A stretch of 64,000 nucleotides of DNA, taken from contig CALKCL010000002.1 in the NCBI GenBank assembly GCA_938082545.1, forward strand, positions 1-64,000, in the 5' to 3' direction. This document shows positions 17,501-27,989 of the stretch, piece after piece (positions within the stretch are counted from its first letter, which is position 1; the number at the start of each line of letters is the position of its first letter). The position numbers and the translations under genes are program-made. The notes below the pieces were generated by a model that searched no databases, was not told the origin of the DNA, and worked only from the letters and a program-made list of their open reading frames with translations. Source of the DNA: an uncultured Gammaproteobacteria bacterium. Lineage in GTDB: Bacteria; Pseudomonadota; Gammaproteobacteria; Ga0077536.

Positions 17501-19129
17501 TCAAAGGGACATCCCTATCTTTGGAACAGCATTTAGTAGCGTTCGAGTATAAACATGTTGAGGACGATGTAAGACATCATCGACGCTTCCGTACTCCACG
17601 ATTTTTCCTTGATGCATTACAGCTACTTGGTGTGCCAAATATGCTACAACCCCAATATTATGGGTGACAAACAGATAAGTCAGCCCTAGCTCCTCTTGTA
17701 AGCCTCTTAACAAATGTAATATCTGAGATTGCACAGAAACATCTAAGGCGCTGGTAGGCTCATCGCAAATTAATACTTTTGGCTCGACCGCAAGCGCCCG
17801 TGCAATACATATTCTCTGCCGCTGTCCACCCGAAAACTCATGGGGATATCTTAATGCATACGATGGATCCAACCCTACCTGTAACAGGAGGCGCCTTACT
17901 CTATCATCGCGCTCGCTTTTATCAATTCCAATGTTTTGAGCAATCATTCCTTCTTTAATAATTGCTCCTACCAGCATTCTAGGGTTCATAGAAGAGTACG
18001 GATCTTGAAAAACCATTTGGAGGTCTCCTCTATGCCTACGAAGTTGACGACCACTGATATCGCATAGGTCGTCACCTCGGTAATACACGGAACCGTGTGA
18101 CGGCTTTATTAGCTGCAATATCGCTTTCGCCATAGTGGTTTTTCCAGAACCCGACTCTCCAACTAACGCCAAAGTCCGTCCTTCTTGCAGTTCCAAGTCT
18201 ACGTTATTCACAGCCACCATCGCGTTACTACGCCTAGAGAAAAGGGAGGTTTTCCCTAGGAAAGAGACACTTAAGTTTTTCACATTTAGTACTTTTTCCA
18301 CAGCAGAGTGATCAGCACTGGGGTTCTCACTCAGTCGTTTCTCCCAACTTGGAATTGAGTCGAAAAGCTTCTGCGTGTATTCATGGGAGGGCGCCCTATA
18401 GAAATCTTCTCGATCCGCAGCCTCAATTATCTTACCTTCTTTCATAACTATGATTCGATCTGCCACCTGATATGCAACGGCTAAATCATGAGTAATAAAA
18501 ATCATTCCCATATTTCTATTAGTCTGAATAGTTTTCATCAAAGACAACACTTGAGCTTGAATAGTGACGTCTAAAGCTGTCGTAGGTTCATCAGCTATCA
18601 ATAATTCAGGATCTCCAGCCAACGCGATCGCAATCATTACCCTCTGTTTCATCCCTCCAGAAAACTCATGAGGGTATTGATGACATCGGTGTTTTGGATT
18701 ACTAATGCCGACGAGAACCAACAACTCCTCTATTCTTTCAAGCAGAGCTTTTCCATACAGTCCATGGTGTCTTTTTAGCGACTCTCCTATCTGAGAGCCT
18801 ATCGTCATGACTGGGTTCAAAGAAGATTGAGGCTCTTGAAAAACCATTCCAATACCTGCACCACGAATGTTCCGCATCGCTTTTTCCGGCAAACCTAATA
18901 GATCACTTCCAGCAAACTCTATCGACCCACTCTCAATAAGCGCAGTACTTGGAAGCAACCGTGAAATAGACAAAGCTGAGATAGATTTACCACTACCGGA
19001 TTCCCCAACCAGAACGACTGTCTCGCCTTTGGCAACGGTTAACTCAAACTCATCAAGCGCCAGAAAGCTGCCCTCGCCCTGGCCGAAACGTACTGATAGA
19101 TTTTTAACATCAAGTAATGGCTTAAGCAT
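17501..19129 (-). CDS. Peptide ABC importer, duplicated ATP-binding protein (YejF-like)
   Basis: This 542-residue protein has two full ABC domains in one chain, as in YejF and fused DppD-DppF. Domain 1 (about 1-255) has Walker A GESGSGKS, signature FSGGMKQRV and Walker B LLIADEPTTALD. Domain 2 (about 275-540) has Walker A GESGSGKT, signature FSGGQRQRI and LICDEPTSALD. It powers the two permeases encoded just upstream. Family knowledge: YejABEF-type systems import oligopeptides, including microcin-like peptides, but the substrate here is unknown. Confidence 0.92.
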   Translation of the reverse strand: MLKPLLDVKNLSVRFGQGEGSFLALDEFELTVAKGETVVLVGESGSGKSISALSISRLLPSTALIESGSIEFAGSDLLGLPEKAMRNIRGAGIGMVFQEPQSSLNPVMTIGSQIGESLKRHHGLYGKALLERIEELLVLVGISNPKHRCHQYPHEFSGGMKQRVMIAIALAGDPELLIADEPTTALDVTIQAQVLSLMKTIQTNRNMGMIFITHDLAVAYQVADRIIVMKEGKIIEAADREDFYRAPSHEYTQKLFDSIPSWEKRLSENPSADHSAVEKVLNVKNLSVSFLGKTSLFSRRSNAMVAVNNVDLELQEGRTLALVGESGSGKTTMAKAILQLIKPSHGSVYYRGDDLCDISGRQLRRHRGDLQMVFQDPYSSMNPRMLVGAIIKEGMIAQNIGIDKSERDDRVRRLLLQVGLDPSYALRYPHEFSGGQRQRICIARALAVEPKVLICDEPTSALDVSVQSQILHLLRGLQEELGLTYLFVTHNIGVVAYLAHQVAVMHQGKIVEYGSVDDVLHRPQHVYTRTLLNAVPKIGMSL

Positions 19130-19188
19130 ATCCTCTCTCGATCTTCATACAACATTATTTCCAATAATTATCTAGTAAGTCATTCACT

Positions 19189-20592
19189 CTAGTTGAGCTC
19201 ACGAAGACGCGGATCGAAAGCATCCCTGACAGCATCTGCAAATATATTTGCGGCTAAAACAAGGACAAACATAAAGATAAATGCTGCAAAAAGAGACCAC
19301 CATACTACTGGTTCACGAGCTAATTCCAGTCTCGCCCCATTGATCATATTACCCCAAGATTCCATACTAGGATCAACGCCAATATTTAGGTATGACAAAG
19401 CGGCTTCGGCTAATACTAGTCCACTGAAATCCAGTACTATTGATATAGTTACGATATGCATAACATTAGGGACTACATGTTTCCAAATAGTGGTCCAAGG
19501 TACTGCGCCAAATGCTCGAGATGCATCTATATAAGCCGATTCCCTAAGTTTCAGTGTTTCTGCTCTTAAGTAACGACACAAGCCAGTCCAAGTAGTCACC
19601 CCCAATATAAGACATAAACACAGTAACCTGAGATCGGCTCGGGCGGTTACGCTAACAAACATCTCCGAATGATTAGCTAAATAAACGTCCAACATCAAAG
19701 CAGAAGCTGCTATTAAAAGCACACTCGGGATTGACGACAGAGTGGTATACATATACTGGATAGAATCATCAACCCAACCTCCGAAGTAACCAGCAGACAC
19801 CCCAAATATAACTGCAAACGGCAACATCACCAACGTAGTTAAAGTACCGATAATGAGCCCAGTGCGGGCACTTTTAAGGGACTGATACAAGATATCATTA
19901 CCGACTTGATCAGTTCCGAGAACATGATAGTGAGGGCACAACTGCAGTCCTATCCCAACCAAGACAAAAATTATCCCAAATGATAGAAAAAAAGTCCGCC
20001 AAGACAGCGAAGATTGGCCCCGAATGATTTTCTTAACAATTCCTCGAATGGCTAGTTTCTGTATTATAGACATCATAAATATGATGATGGCACAGAAAAA
20101 AATCCAACCGATTAATCCTTTTCCGATACCGACTACACTTCGATTTAGAATATCGTCTAATCGAGATGCGGGTTCCGACAGATGAGAGCCCGCATGCTTT
20201 AGTCGTGGATACTCGCGCACCATATAGCCATCTTCGTCTACCAAAGTTTCCTTCGCAAAAGCGTAGATAGAAAATGGAGCTGAGTAAGTCTTTTCGGTTC
20301 CGGCAATAATAGAGCCTAACACAAGATCTAGAACACTCGTTATCCTCGTACTATGTTGAACATCATTGCCGGAAGATGATTCTATCGTGGGATGAAAATG
20401 AACAGAATCCAGAATCGCTATCAGAAAATAGAAACTTAATACGACAACAGCACACATTGAAAATGGTCTCGACACAACCTGCTTCCAAGGACGAAACAAA
20501 TATTCATGCCTCGATGCATAAATTCCATATACCAGCAAAATGGCTATTAGCAGAAAGAGCAAAATATCAGTAGTTAAAAAAACGAAGGACAT
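19189..20592 (-). CDS. Peptide ABC importer, inner-membrane permease (YejE/OppC-like)
   Basis: This 467-residue permease has an ABC-type BPD_transp_1 core at its C-terminal half. The EAA loop reads ASRAFGAVPWTTIWKHVVPN near residue 360. The C-terminus has the family end FADAVRDAFDPRLRE. The N-terminal part is unusually long: a first hydrophobic segment, a second near residue 50, a soluble loop of about 100 residues and further membrane segments before the core. YejE-type permeases are longer than OppC (about 300), and this one is longer still. It ends 59 bp before the ATPase gene. Confidence 0.9.
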   Translation of the reverse strand: MSFVFLTTDILLFLLIAILLVYGIYASRHEYLFRPWKQVVSRPFSMCAVVVLSFYFLIAILDSVHFHPTIESSSGNDVQHSTRITSVLDLVLGSIIAGTEKTYSAPFSIYAFAKETLVDEDGYMVREYPRLKHAGSHLSEPASRLDDILNRSVVGIGKGLIGWIFFCAIIIFMMSIIQKLAIRGIVKKIIRGQSSLSWRTFFLSFGIIFVLVGIGLQLCPHYHVLGTDQVGNDILYQSLKSARTGLIIGTLTTLVMLPFAVIFGVSAGYFGGWVDDSIQYMYTTLSSIPSVLLIAASALMLDVYLANHSEMFVSVTARADLRLLCLCLILGVTTWTGLCRYLRAETLKLRESAYIDASRAFGAVPWTTIWKHVVPNVMHIVTISIVLDFSGLVLAEAALSYLNIGVDPSMESWGNMINGARLELAREPVVWWSLFAAFIFMFVLVLAANIFADAVRDAFDPRLRELN

Positions 20593-20598
20593 TATTTT

Positions 20599-21576
20599 CT
20601 ATCTCAGACTAATTCTAGGGTCAACAAAAGTGTAAGAAATGTCCGTCAGGACAAGCCCTAGAATATAAAGCGCCGAACCCAGGAACACCATTGCGCGCAC
20701 AACCGAAAAATCCTGAGATTGGATCGCTTCTATCGTATAACTACCTAACCCAGGAATACCGAAGAAGGCCTCTGTTATTAAACTTCCTAAGAAAAGAGAG
20801 GGTAAAAACGCTACTACTCCAGTCAAAATCGGTATCATGCCGTTACGAAGCACATGTACGTAGAAAACTACTTTTTCAGAAAGACCTTTAGACCGTGCTG
20901 TCCGAACATAGTCTTGATTAACCTCTTCAAGGAAAATCGTTCGGTACCACCGTGTTCCGCTTCCCAAGCCACCTACTACTCCAACGACAACAGGGAGGAT
21001 CAAAAACTTTATAGCTAAAAAACCGTCATCAAATCCGGAGATAGGTACGATTTTTAGTAGCTTACTAAATAAATATTGCCCACCGATGATATAGAACAAT
21101 CCTGAAACAGACATCATACACACGCACATAATCACAGCGAAAGTATCTAAATACGTCGCACGAAAAAAAGCGACTGCAAGCGCTAGACTAATCGTCAAAA
21201 ACAACCCTAAGATAAGAATTGGCAAGGTAATCATTAGACTAGGCCACATCCTTTGCGATATGTCATAACCAATATCACGTCCACTATCAGATTGACCAAA
21301 GTCAAACACGAATAACTTAACCGTCTTAGTGTAGAAAATGGTATCCAAGAACTTATCTCTGCCTTGTTTTTCTGAGTTGTAAAACAATGGTCGATCATAA
21401 CCACGCTCGCCTTTCCATTTCTCGATAGCATCAGTAGTTACATATTTATTTCCTAGATGAATACGCGCCATATCATCGGGCGAATTGACAACAAAAAACA
21501 AAAAAAACGTGATGATGTTAACGCCCAATAGGATTGGAAACGCATATAATAAACGACGTAATAAATAATCACTCAT
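20599..21576 (-). CDS. Peptide ABC importer, inner-membrane permease (YejB/OppB-like)
   Basis: This 325-residue protein has about six membrane segments. It starts MSDYLLRRLLYAFPILLGVN, the standard OppB/DppB/YejB N-terminus. The EAA loop is YVRTARSKGLSEKVVFYVHV and the C-terminus reads YTFVDPRISLR, a family ending. It overlaps the binding-protein gene by 4 bp (translational coupling) and lies 6 bp before the second permease. It forms the membrane heterodimer with that protein. Confidence 0.93.
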   Translation of the reverse strand: MSDYLLRRLLYAFPILLGVNIITFFLFFVVNSPDDMARIHLGNKYVTTDAIEKWKGERGYDRPLFYNSEKQGRDKFLDTIFYTKTVKLFVFDFGQSDSGRDIGYDISQRMWPSLMITLPILILGLFLTISLALAVAFFRATYLDTFAVIMCVCMMSVSGLFYIIGGQYLFSKLLKIVPISGFDDGFLAIKFLILPVVVGVVGGLGSGTRWYRTIFLEEVNQDYVRTARSKGLSEKVVFYVHVLRNGMIPILTGVVAFLPSLFLGSLITEAFFGIPGLGSYTIEAIQSQDFSVVRAMVFLGSALYILGLVLTDISYTFVDPRISLR

Positions 21577-23714
21577 CGCACACGCGCCTTCTCTCTAGCG
21601 TGGTATACAAACCAAGCAGGTAAAGCCATGAGTATTAGAAAGAAAAGGCCGACAAGGCCTGGCCAAATAATAGGGTCATTCCATTCTCTTCTTTTCTCCA
21701 TTCTCTGGTAAGGGTCTATAGTTTTATACTTGAGAGTATTCCTGGCCATAAGATTAGGATCAGCATTCCCATACCAACCATGCTTTAGAACATAGCTGGT
21801 CGGATGGAATCCCCATACCCACGGAGCATCGCGTCTCAGAATTTCAACCATTTCATTGATTAGCTTTTCCCGAGCAAGAGAGTCTGGCATTGAACGGATC
21901 TGCAAGAATAGACTATCAAAATCTGAATTTTGATAGTTAACTGCATTTTCTCCTTGAGACGTAATCTTCGCATTTGCCCCATAAAGCAAGAATAGGAAAT
22001 TTTCAGGATCTGGGTAGTCTGCATTCCAACCCCATGAAAAAATTTGTGCACTTCCCGTGCGCACCTTCTCTTGGAATCGGTTGTAATCTGTCGCACGAAC
22101 TACTAATTCTATACCTAGCTTTTCAAACTGCTTCCTATACCAGTTTAGCATCGCTTTACTTCCAGGTCCGGACGATACCGTATCAAAAAAAAGAGTTAAA
22201 GGTTCGCCAGTAGAGGAATCAATCCCATCTTGGTAGCCCGCCTGAACTAGCAGTTCTTGAGCTTCAGCTAGCGACTTTCTAGACGGCTTGCCTTCAATCC
22301 AATCATAAACATAGTTGTTTATTCCTTCCTTGCCACCTAAATATCCAAAAATACCTGGGGGAAGAGGCCCTTGTGCAGCCTGTCCTCGTCCATTGGCAAA
22401 AATAGAAATTAATTCTTCATAATCAACGACTATAGATATAGCTCTTCTAAGTAAGCGAGATCGCTTAGAATCGCCGCCTAAAATAGGATCCACCATATTA
22501 AATCCTAAATATGAAATAGAGCTTTTAGTGGACGTTAGGAGTTCAACTCCTTGTTTGCTCATATCATCAGTCAAGTGGGGTTCACCCGCAGAACTGAAGC
22601 TTATCGTTTGGTCAAAACTCTCAGCAACCACACCAGAGGAGTCATAGTAGCCTTGGATAAACTTAGTCCAAGCCGGAATAGATTCTTTTTCTAAGCTAAA
22701 ATATGCCTTGTCTATAAATGGCATAATACTACCTGCCTTCGCATTCTTTTTTTCTTTAGCTCGTGAGTCCTCAGGAAAAACCTCCCCCCTAAAGTTTGGG
22801 TTACGCTCTAACACCATGCGTCGATTAGGATTGTTTTCCGTTAGCATATACGGACCAGTTCCCACAGGATACCAATCCAGGGAAAGGTTTCTCTCCTGCA
22901 TTCCAGGCTGATTGTAAAAAGCATCAGCCTCCCATGGAATCGGCGCAAAAAATGACATCGCCAGCCAGTAAACGAACTGAGGATATTTCTTCGTTAGTCT
23001 TATCTCGTAGGTGTAACGATCAATGACTTTAGCACCTTCGAAACTAGTCTCGCGCAAAGCCGGTGGCTCTTCTAACAGGCTCTGCGCTTCGAGCCTTTCT
23101 CCAAACGGCGCAAAGTCTTTGATATATCTCGCCATGAAGCCAGCAATTGGGGAGTGCTTAGAAGGTAGCATAAGCCGTTTTATTTGATAGACATAATCCT
23201 CTGCAATCAGTTCTCTCGATCCTGAAAGTTCAAAGTCACTCAATACCGAGACCCTATCTAAGTCGAGCCTACTAAGCCCATGGTAGGCATATTGACCATC
23301 TTTATCCTTCGCAAGAGATGGATGAGGCTGAAACTGAATACCTTTCTTAACGTTAATGCGGTAAACCACTTCCGCGATTTCAGAATCAGCAGCATCAGTC
23401 CCGACAACTTCTCCGTTTGCGTTCAGGTAAAGTGGCTCCGGCATTCGCTCGGCAGTCAATGGAACTAAGCTATATGGCCTATCAAAAAAATGGTACTGTA
23501 CGACAGGTTCATATATTTGAGCGGTAAATATGGCCTCGCCCTCGCTGTAAGATGACACAGGGTCGAGATGTTTAGGGCGCTCTGAGAATGAGCTATAGTA
23601 GGTATTCGAGGTGCTATCCTTGGAAGGATATGGATTGTTCCAAGGGTTTTCGCCGCAAGCCGAAAGACTCATGAGTAGACACCCTAAATAGCGCCAACGG
23701 AAATTTAATGTCAT
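21573..23714 (-). CDS. Peptide ABC importer, substrate-binding lipoprotein with C-terminal membrane segment
   Basis: This SBP_bac_5 family protein captures peptides for the importer. I chose the ATG at 23714 (MTLNFRWRYLGCLLMSLSAC), which gives 713 residues and an N-terminus with a lipobox (LSAC); the frame is open 72 bp further upstream. The body carries family sequence such as DWYPVGTGPYMLTENNPNRR and SIVVDYEELI, and FSWGWNADYPDPENFLFLLY near the C-terminal third. Oddly, it ends with a hydrophobic helix (WPGLVGLFFLILMALPAWFV) and a basic tail, so it would be anchored at both ends. The neighbouring genes are its permeases and ATPase. Confidence 0.88.
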   Translation of the reverse strand: MTLNFRWRYLGCLLMSLSACGENPWNNPYPSKDSTSNTYYSSFSERPKHLDPVSSYSEGEAIFTAQIYEPVVQYHFFDRPYSLVPLTAERMPEPLYLNANGEVVGTDAADSEIAEVVYRINVKKGIQFQPHPSLAKDKDGQYAYHGLSRLDLDRVSVLSDFELSGSRELIAEDYVYQIKRLMLPSKHSPIAGFMARYIKDFAPFGERLEAQSLLEEPPALRETSFEGAKVIDRYTYEIRLTKKYPQFVYWLAMSFFAPIPWEADAFYNQPGMQERNLSLDWYPVGTGPYMLTENNPNRRMVLERNPNFRGEVFPEDSRAKEKKNAKAGSIMPFIDKAYFSLEKESIPAWTKFIQGYYDSSGVVAESFDQTISFSSAGEPHLTDDMSKQGVELLTSTKSSISYLGFNMVDPILGGDSKRSRLLRRAISIVVDYEELISIFANGRGQAAQGPLPPGIFGYLGGKEGINNYVYDWIEGKPSRKSLAEAQELLVQAGYQDGIDSSTGEPLTLFFDTVSSGPGSKAMLNWYRKQFEKLGIELVVRATDYNRFQEKVRTGSAQIFSWGWNADYPDPENFLFLLYGANAKITSQGENAVNYQNSDFDSLFLQIRSMPDSLAREKLINEMVEILRRDAPWVWGFHPTSYVLKHGWYGNADPNLMARNTLKYKTIDPYQRMEKRREWNDPIIWPGLVGLFFLILMALPAWFVYHAREKARVR

Positions 23715-23831
23715 AGAAAACCTTACAATGTAGTTTATAAAATGAACATAAACTGAGATTATAATGCGGACAGGTATCAGGTACACGTCGAAAGATTAGA
23801 ATAAACCAAAAAACAACGTGGTGAGTACATA

Positions 23832-24614
23832 ATGGGAATACTAAACGGTAAACGAGCTCTAATAGTAGGGATAGCTAGTAATAAGTCAATAGCATGGGGA
23901 ATAGCCCAAGCAATGGCTCGCGAGGGAGCAGAAGTTGCTCTAACCTACCAAAATGACCGACTGAAACCTCGAGTCGAAGATTTTGCTAAGCAGCTCGGTT
24001 CCGACGTTACGGTCCAGTGCGATGTCGCGAGCGATACTGAAATTCAAAACGTGGCAAATTATGTTGAAAGCCGCTGGGGCTACCTAGATATTATGGTACA
24101 TTCGCTAGCTTATGCGCCGAGAGAAGAACTACAAGGCAACTATCTAGACAGCGTTACTAGGGAAGGATTCTCAATAGCCCATGAAATAAGCTCATACAGT
24201 TTTGCAGCTCTCGGACAGGTATTGCGGCCTCTAATGAAGGGTCGGAACGGTTCAATGCTAACACTTAGTTACTTGGGTGCCGTCAGAACAATGCCCAGTT
24301 ACAACGTAATGGGTCTTGCAAAAGCAAGTTTGGAGGCAAATGTTAGATATATGGCAGAGAACTTAGGGCCGGAAGGTATCCGAGTAAACGCCATTTCTGC
24401 AGGCCCAATAAGAACTCTTGCAGCATCTGGAGTGAAAGATCTTCGCAAATTCTTATCTTATGTTGAAAATACTGCTCCTCTTAGAAGGAACGTGACTACT
24501 GATGAGGTCGGAAATGTAGGTGCTTTTCTATGCTCCGACATGGCATCTGCCGTAACTGGCGAAATCACCTATGTCGACTGCGGGTTTAATATAATGGGGA
24601 TTGCTGACGTTTAG
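23832..24614 (+). CDS. fabI: Enoyl-[acyl-carrier-protein] reductase (NADH)
   Basis: FabI performs the last reductive step of each fatty-acid elongation cycle. At 260 residues it matches E. coli FabI (262). The nucleotide motif is [16 protein letters not shown]. The Tyr-x6-Lys catalytic pair is in [31 protein letters not shown] is a strongly conserved FabI block. It is the usual target family of triclosan and diazaborines (family knowledge). It is divergent from the peptide importer. The symporter gene follows 12 bp downstream. Confidence 0.95.
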   Translation: MGILNGKRALIVGIASNKSIAWGIAQAMAREGAEVALTYQNDRLKPRVEDFAKQLGSDVTVQCDVASDTEIQNVANYVESRWGYLDIMVHSLAYAPREELQGNYLDSVTREGFSIAHEISSYSFAALGQVLRPLMKGRNGSMLTLSYLGAVRTMPSYNVMGLAKASLEANVRYMAENLGPEGIRVNAISAGPIRTLAASGVKDLRKFLSYVENTAPLRRNVTTDEVGNVGAFLCSDMASAVTGEITYVDCGFNIMGIADV

Positions 24615-24626
24615 TCAGTACCGGTA

Positions 24627-25841
24627 ATGAGCGAACAACATTCCAACCGACTACTTTGGGCAATGCTAGCAGGCGTAGTAGGTGGTGCCACGGCAGGCAC
24701 AATTATTGGCCAACCTATGGTGGGAATAGAGTGGATCGGTACCTTGTTCCTGAACGCGCTAAAGATGACTATCATCCCGTTGGTAATTGCGGCGGTTATT
24801 ACTGGCGTGGCCTCGCTTGGTGACGTTCGTAAGTTAGGTAAGATTGGTGGTTACACCCTAGGGTATTACGCATCAACTACTGCTGTCGCAGTTTTAATCG
24901 GTCTGGCAGTTGTCAATGTAATCGAACCCGGTGCTGGTATTACTTCAGAGGATATCAATGCCGATAACTCCTACGATGCAACAGAAAGAACTCCGATTGG
25001 CTTCAGTGATATTGTCCTGTCTGCGGTGTCACCAAATCTAGTTGCAGCCGCTGCAGAAACTAAACTTCTACCTATCATTGTTTTCTCTCTGATTTTCGCA
25101 GCCGCTCTCACCACTCTCGGCGCCAAAGGACAACCCACACTTAAATTCTTCGAAAGCCTCAATCATGTCATGATGAAAATGATAAATTGGATTATGTATC
25201 TAGCGCCCATTGGGATCTTCGCACTAATTGCATCCAGACTAGGAAAAGCCGGCGGCGGAATGGCTTTTCTTCATGAAGCTCAGGCCATCGGTGGGTATGT
25301 CATCGCAGTCCTTGTTGGACTTGCGATCCATTCTGTATTTTTATTTTCTGTTCTACGATTATCAACAGGTAAAGGCCTAGACTTTTTGCGACACCTATCA
25401 AAAGCTCTTTTCACGGCGTTCGGGACTGCTAGTTCTTCAGCCACACTCCCTTTAACTATTAGCGGAGCCAAGAGTGCAGGAGTAGACGATAGGGCGGTTC
25501 GGTTTGTGCTACCAATCGGCGCAACCATAAATATGGATGGAACTGCGCTTTATGAAGCAATAGCGGTAATGTTTATAGCCCAAGTATACGGAATTGAAAT
25601 GGGGGTAATGGAACAAACCATTATATTTGTGACCGCTACACTGGCCGCCATAGGAGCTGCCGGAATTCCGCAGGCAGGCCTAGTAACAATGGTTATAGTT
25701 CTCTCTGCGGTGAATTTGCCATTAGAGGGAATCGCACTTATTCTTTCCGTTGACTGGTTCCTAGATAGATTCCGAACCGTTATAAATGTTTGGGGAGACA
25801 GCGTAGGTTCTGCATTAGTGAGCCGTGTCATGCGCAGCTGA
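24627..25841 (+). CDS. Dicarboxylate/glutamate:cation symporter (DAACS family)
   Basis: This 404-residue inner-membrane protein has about eight membrane segments and two re-entrant loops, as in GltP and DctA. Signature stretches are FGTASSSATLPLTISGAK (first hairpin loop) and GATINMDGTALYEAIAVMF (the NMDGT motif that binds cation and substrate). A later segment, GIPQAGLVTMVIVL, fits hairpin loop 2. The family carries glutamate, aspartate or C4-dicarboxylates with sodium or protons; the sequence does not decide which. It is probably co-transcribed with fabI. Confidence 0.92.
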   Translation: MSEQHSNRLLWAMLAGVVGGATAGTIIGQPMVGIEWIGTLFLNALKMTIIPLVIAAVITGVASLGDVRKLGKIGGYTLGYYASTTAVAVLIGLAVVNVIEPGAGITSEDINADNSYDATERTPIGFSDIVLSAVSPNLVAAAAETKLLPIIVFSLIFAAALTTLGAKGQPTLKFFESLNHVMMKMINWIMYLAPIGIFALIASRLGKAGGGMAFLHEAQAIGGYVIAVLVGLAIHSVFLFSVLRLSTGKGLDFLRHLSKALFTAFGTASSSATLPLTISGAKSAGVDDRAVRFVLPIGATINMDGTALYEAIAVMFIAQVYGIEMGVMEQTIIFVTATLAAIGAAGIPQAGLVTMVIVLSAVNLPLEGIALILSVDWFLDRFRTVINVWGDSVGSALVSRVMRS

Positions 25842-25873
25842 GTAATTTATCTCGCTTGATTCATCTCAGCCGG

Positions 25874-27778
25874 TTACAGCCTATCCTGAAAAATTTTAAT
25901 CTTGGATTGTGCCCTAAGATTTCTGACATAGTCTCTCCACTCTCCAGTAACTCTCTGGGATAGGAGCTGCGTTTTGTATCGTTCCTTTTCCTCTAGGTCC
26001 ATTTCAGAAATTTCTGGAAAAACCAAATTAGAAACTTTAACAACCACAAAATCAGTTATTCCAACAGGGGCGCCTTTATACGCTACACCCGAAGCAAGCA
26101 CGGCACCAAAAGCAACTTCCAATACAGCTGAGTTCACCTCGCTAGACCGTCGATCTACGTTTTTTACTTCTTTCCAATCTAACCCTTCAGATTTCAGGAG
26201 TGTTTCCGCATCTGCTCCGGCCTCAATCCTTGAGACTAAATCCTCACCTTTGCCCCGCACTATTTCTGCCAATCGTTCAGACAACAGGTCTTCCTGAACA
26301 GTAGCCTTTACGTTGTCATAAGGTCGGATAATTGAAGGCTCATGGGTGATAACTCTAAATGATACAAGTCGGCCATCAGTCAACTCAATTGGCGTCGAAT
26401 TCAAACCTTGCTCTATCACCTGAGGATCAAAAGCGGCAGTAATTGCTTCTTCAGAAAACAAGATAACTAGTGCTTCTCGGCTCAGGAGCCCCGTCGATCG
26501 AACCTCCAGATCCATAGACTCAGCAACCGTAGAAAAACTTTCTGGATACTCATAGACAAAATTAGAAAAATCCTCTGCTTTTTCAAAGAAAAGCTTTTGT
26601 CCTTCTAGACTCACGTATGATGCAGTAACTTCTTCAAGTGCTTCTTGGTAGGTTTTTTGACCGCCCGGAGAGATAGCTTTCAATTTTATAACCTGGACGC
26701 CGAAGTCCGTACGGACTGGTTCACTTACCTGATCTAACTTGAGAGCAAAAACGCTATTCTCAAATTCAGGGGCCATTACACCGCGAGCGAAAAAACCTGT
26801 ATCTCCGGCATCTGCGCCGTCTATATCTCCTGAGGCGATCTGATTTAAGACTGAGGAGAAACTCTCGCCTTCCGAAATACGAGTCCTTAGATTATTAGCT
26901 TTCTCATAAACGGAGGCGACACTCTCATCGCTAGCATCTCTAGGTAATCGGAACAAGATATATTCGACATCACGCTCTTCAACGACCGTGTAATTCGCTA
27001 ATTCTTTTTCATAATGAGCTTGTAAATTTTCATCGGTCGGTCGAATGGACGCTGCTAATGATTCGGGAGATATCTGTACGTAGCTTAGATTAACTTTCTC
27101 GACAACTCGGTATCTTTCCTCGTTCGCAGTATAAAATTCTCTAGTCGTCTCATCAGTAAATAGTACTTCAGATTCGTAAACACTACCGGGTATAACAGCG
27201 TAACCCAGATCTCTTTGTTGATTGACGAGCTTTAGCAACCCATCAGTTTCAGATTCGGGCGTAAACTGAGACCCCGCAATGCCTGCGTATAACTGAGACC
27301 TGGTTATTTCATTCCTTAACCGTTGCTCAAAAGTTGATTCCGTATAGCCTAACAATCGAGTTCGTTGAGAATAAAGTTCTCTAGAAAACCTTCCCTGTTC
27401 GTCGTGAAACACCGAAATAGACTGAAGCTCTGACGCTAGCTGGGCGTCGCCGACCCTCAACCAGTTCTCTGAAGCAAGGCCGTCGACCAATTGATTATCT
27501 ATCAACTCATCAAGTACTTGCTGTTTGATTTCGGGTTTATCCCAATCTAAAGCGTCGAAAGAATCTCCAAGCATTGCTTGGGCTCTTTGTCGGAAGCGCT
27601 GCAAGTTGAGCTGAAATTCGCCAAGGTAAATCTCTTCCCCCGAAACCTCTGCGACTATAACTTTAGATCCTCCGCCAAGGTAGCTCTGAACGCCTACCAA
27701 AACGAACGTGAGAGAAATGAGTCCCACTATGATGCCTACAACAAGACCTTTAGACCGATCTCGAATAGTTTGTAACAT
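25874..27778 (-). CDS. ppiD: Periplasmic peptidyl-prolyl isomerase/chaperone PpiD
   Basis: PpiD is an inner-membrane-anchored chaperone at the Sec translocon exit. The 634-residue protein (E. coli 623) begins MLQTIRDRSKGLVVGIIVGL, with one membrane helix at about residues 12-34. A SurA-N-like region follows (residues 40-180). The parvulin PPIC domain (about 260-360) holds GDTGFFARGVMAPEFENSVF. It lies downstream of hupB and two tRNA genes, conserving the E. coli lon-hupB-ppiD order with the tRNAs inserted. Confidence 0.93.
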   Translation of the reverse strand: MLQTIRDRSKGLVVGIIVGLISLTFVLVGVQSYLGGGSKVIVAEVSGEEIYLGEFQLNLQRFRQRAQAMLGDSFDALDWDKPEIKQQVLDELIDNQLVDGLASENWLRVGDAQLASELQSISVFHDEQGRFSRELYSQRTRLLGYTESTFEQRLRNEITRSQLYAGIAGSQFTPESETDGLLKLVNQQRDLGYAVIPGSVYESEVLFTDETTREFYTANEERYRVVEKVNLSYVQISPESLAASIRPTDENLQAHYEKELANYTVVEERDVEYILFRLPRDASDESVASVYEKANNLRTRISEGESFSSVLNQIASGDIDGADAGDTGFFARGVMAPEFENSVFALKLDQVSEPVRTDFGVQVIKLKAISPGGQKTYQEALEEVTASYVSLEGQKLFFEKAEDFSNFVYEYPESFSTVAESMDLEVRSTGLLSREALVILFSEEAITAAFDPQVIEQGLNSTPIELTDGRLVSFRVITHEPSIIRPYDNVKATVQEDLLSERLAEIVRGKGEDLVSRIEAGADAETLLKSEGLDWKEVKNVDRRSSEVNSAVLEVAFGAVLASGVAYKGAPVGITDFVVVKVSNLVFPEISEMDLEEKERYKTQLLSQRVTGEWRDYVRNLRAQSKIKIFQDRL

Positions 27779-27900
27779 TGCTGGGTCTCCCAGTAAAATA
27801 AAACCGACCTAATTAATCACCTCGGCTCACAAGCAATACACTAATAATCTAACGCTGCACACTCTGTCTGTGCGAAGCATAGCATTCTCATAATAGAAAA

Positions 27901-27977
27901 TGGCGGAGCGGACGGGACTCGAACCCGCGACCCCCGGCGTGACAGGCCGGTATTCTAACCAACTGAACTACCACTCC
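27901..27977 (-). tRNA. tRNA-Asp (GTC)
   Basis: This is a 77-nt cloverleaf with encoded CCA. The anticodon loop CTGTCAC gives anticodon GTC. The acceptor stem pairs GGAGTGG with CCGCTCC (one G-T pair) before discriminator G. The sequence is very close to E. coli tRNA-Asp. It follows tRNA-Val by 12 bp, and both lie in tandem downstream of hupB. Confidence 0.97.
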
Positions 27978-27989
27978 GACGATTATTTT

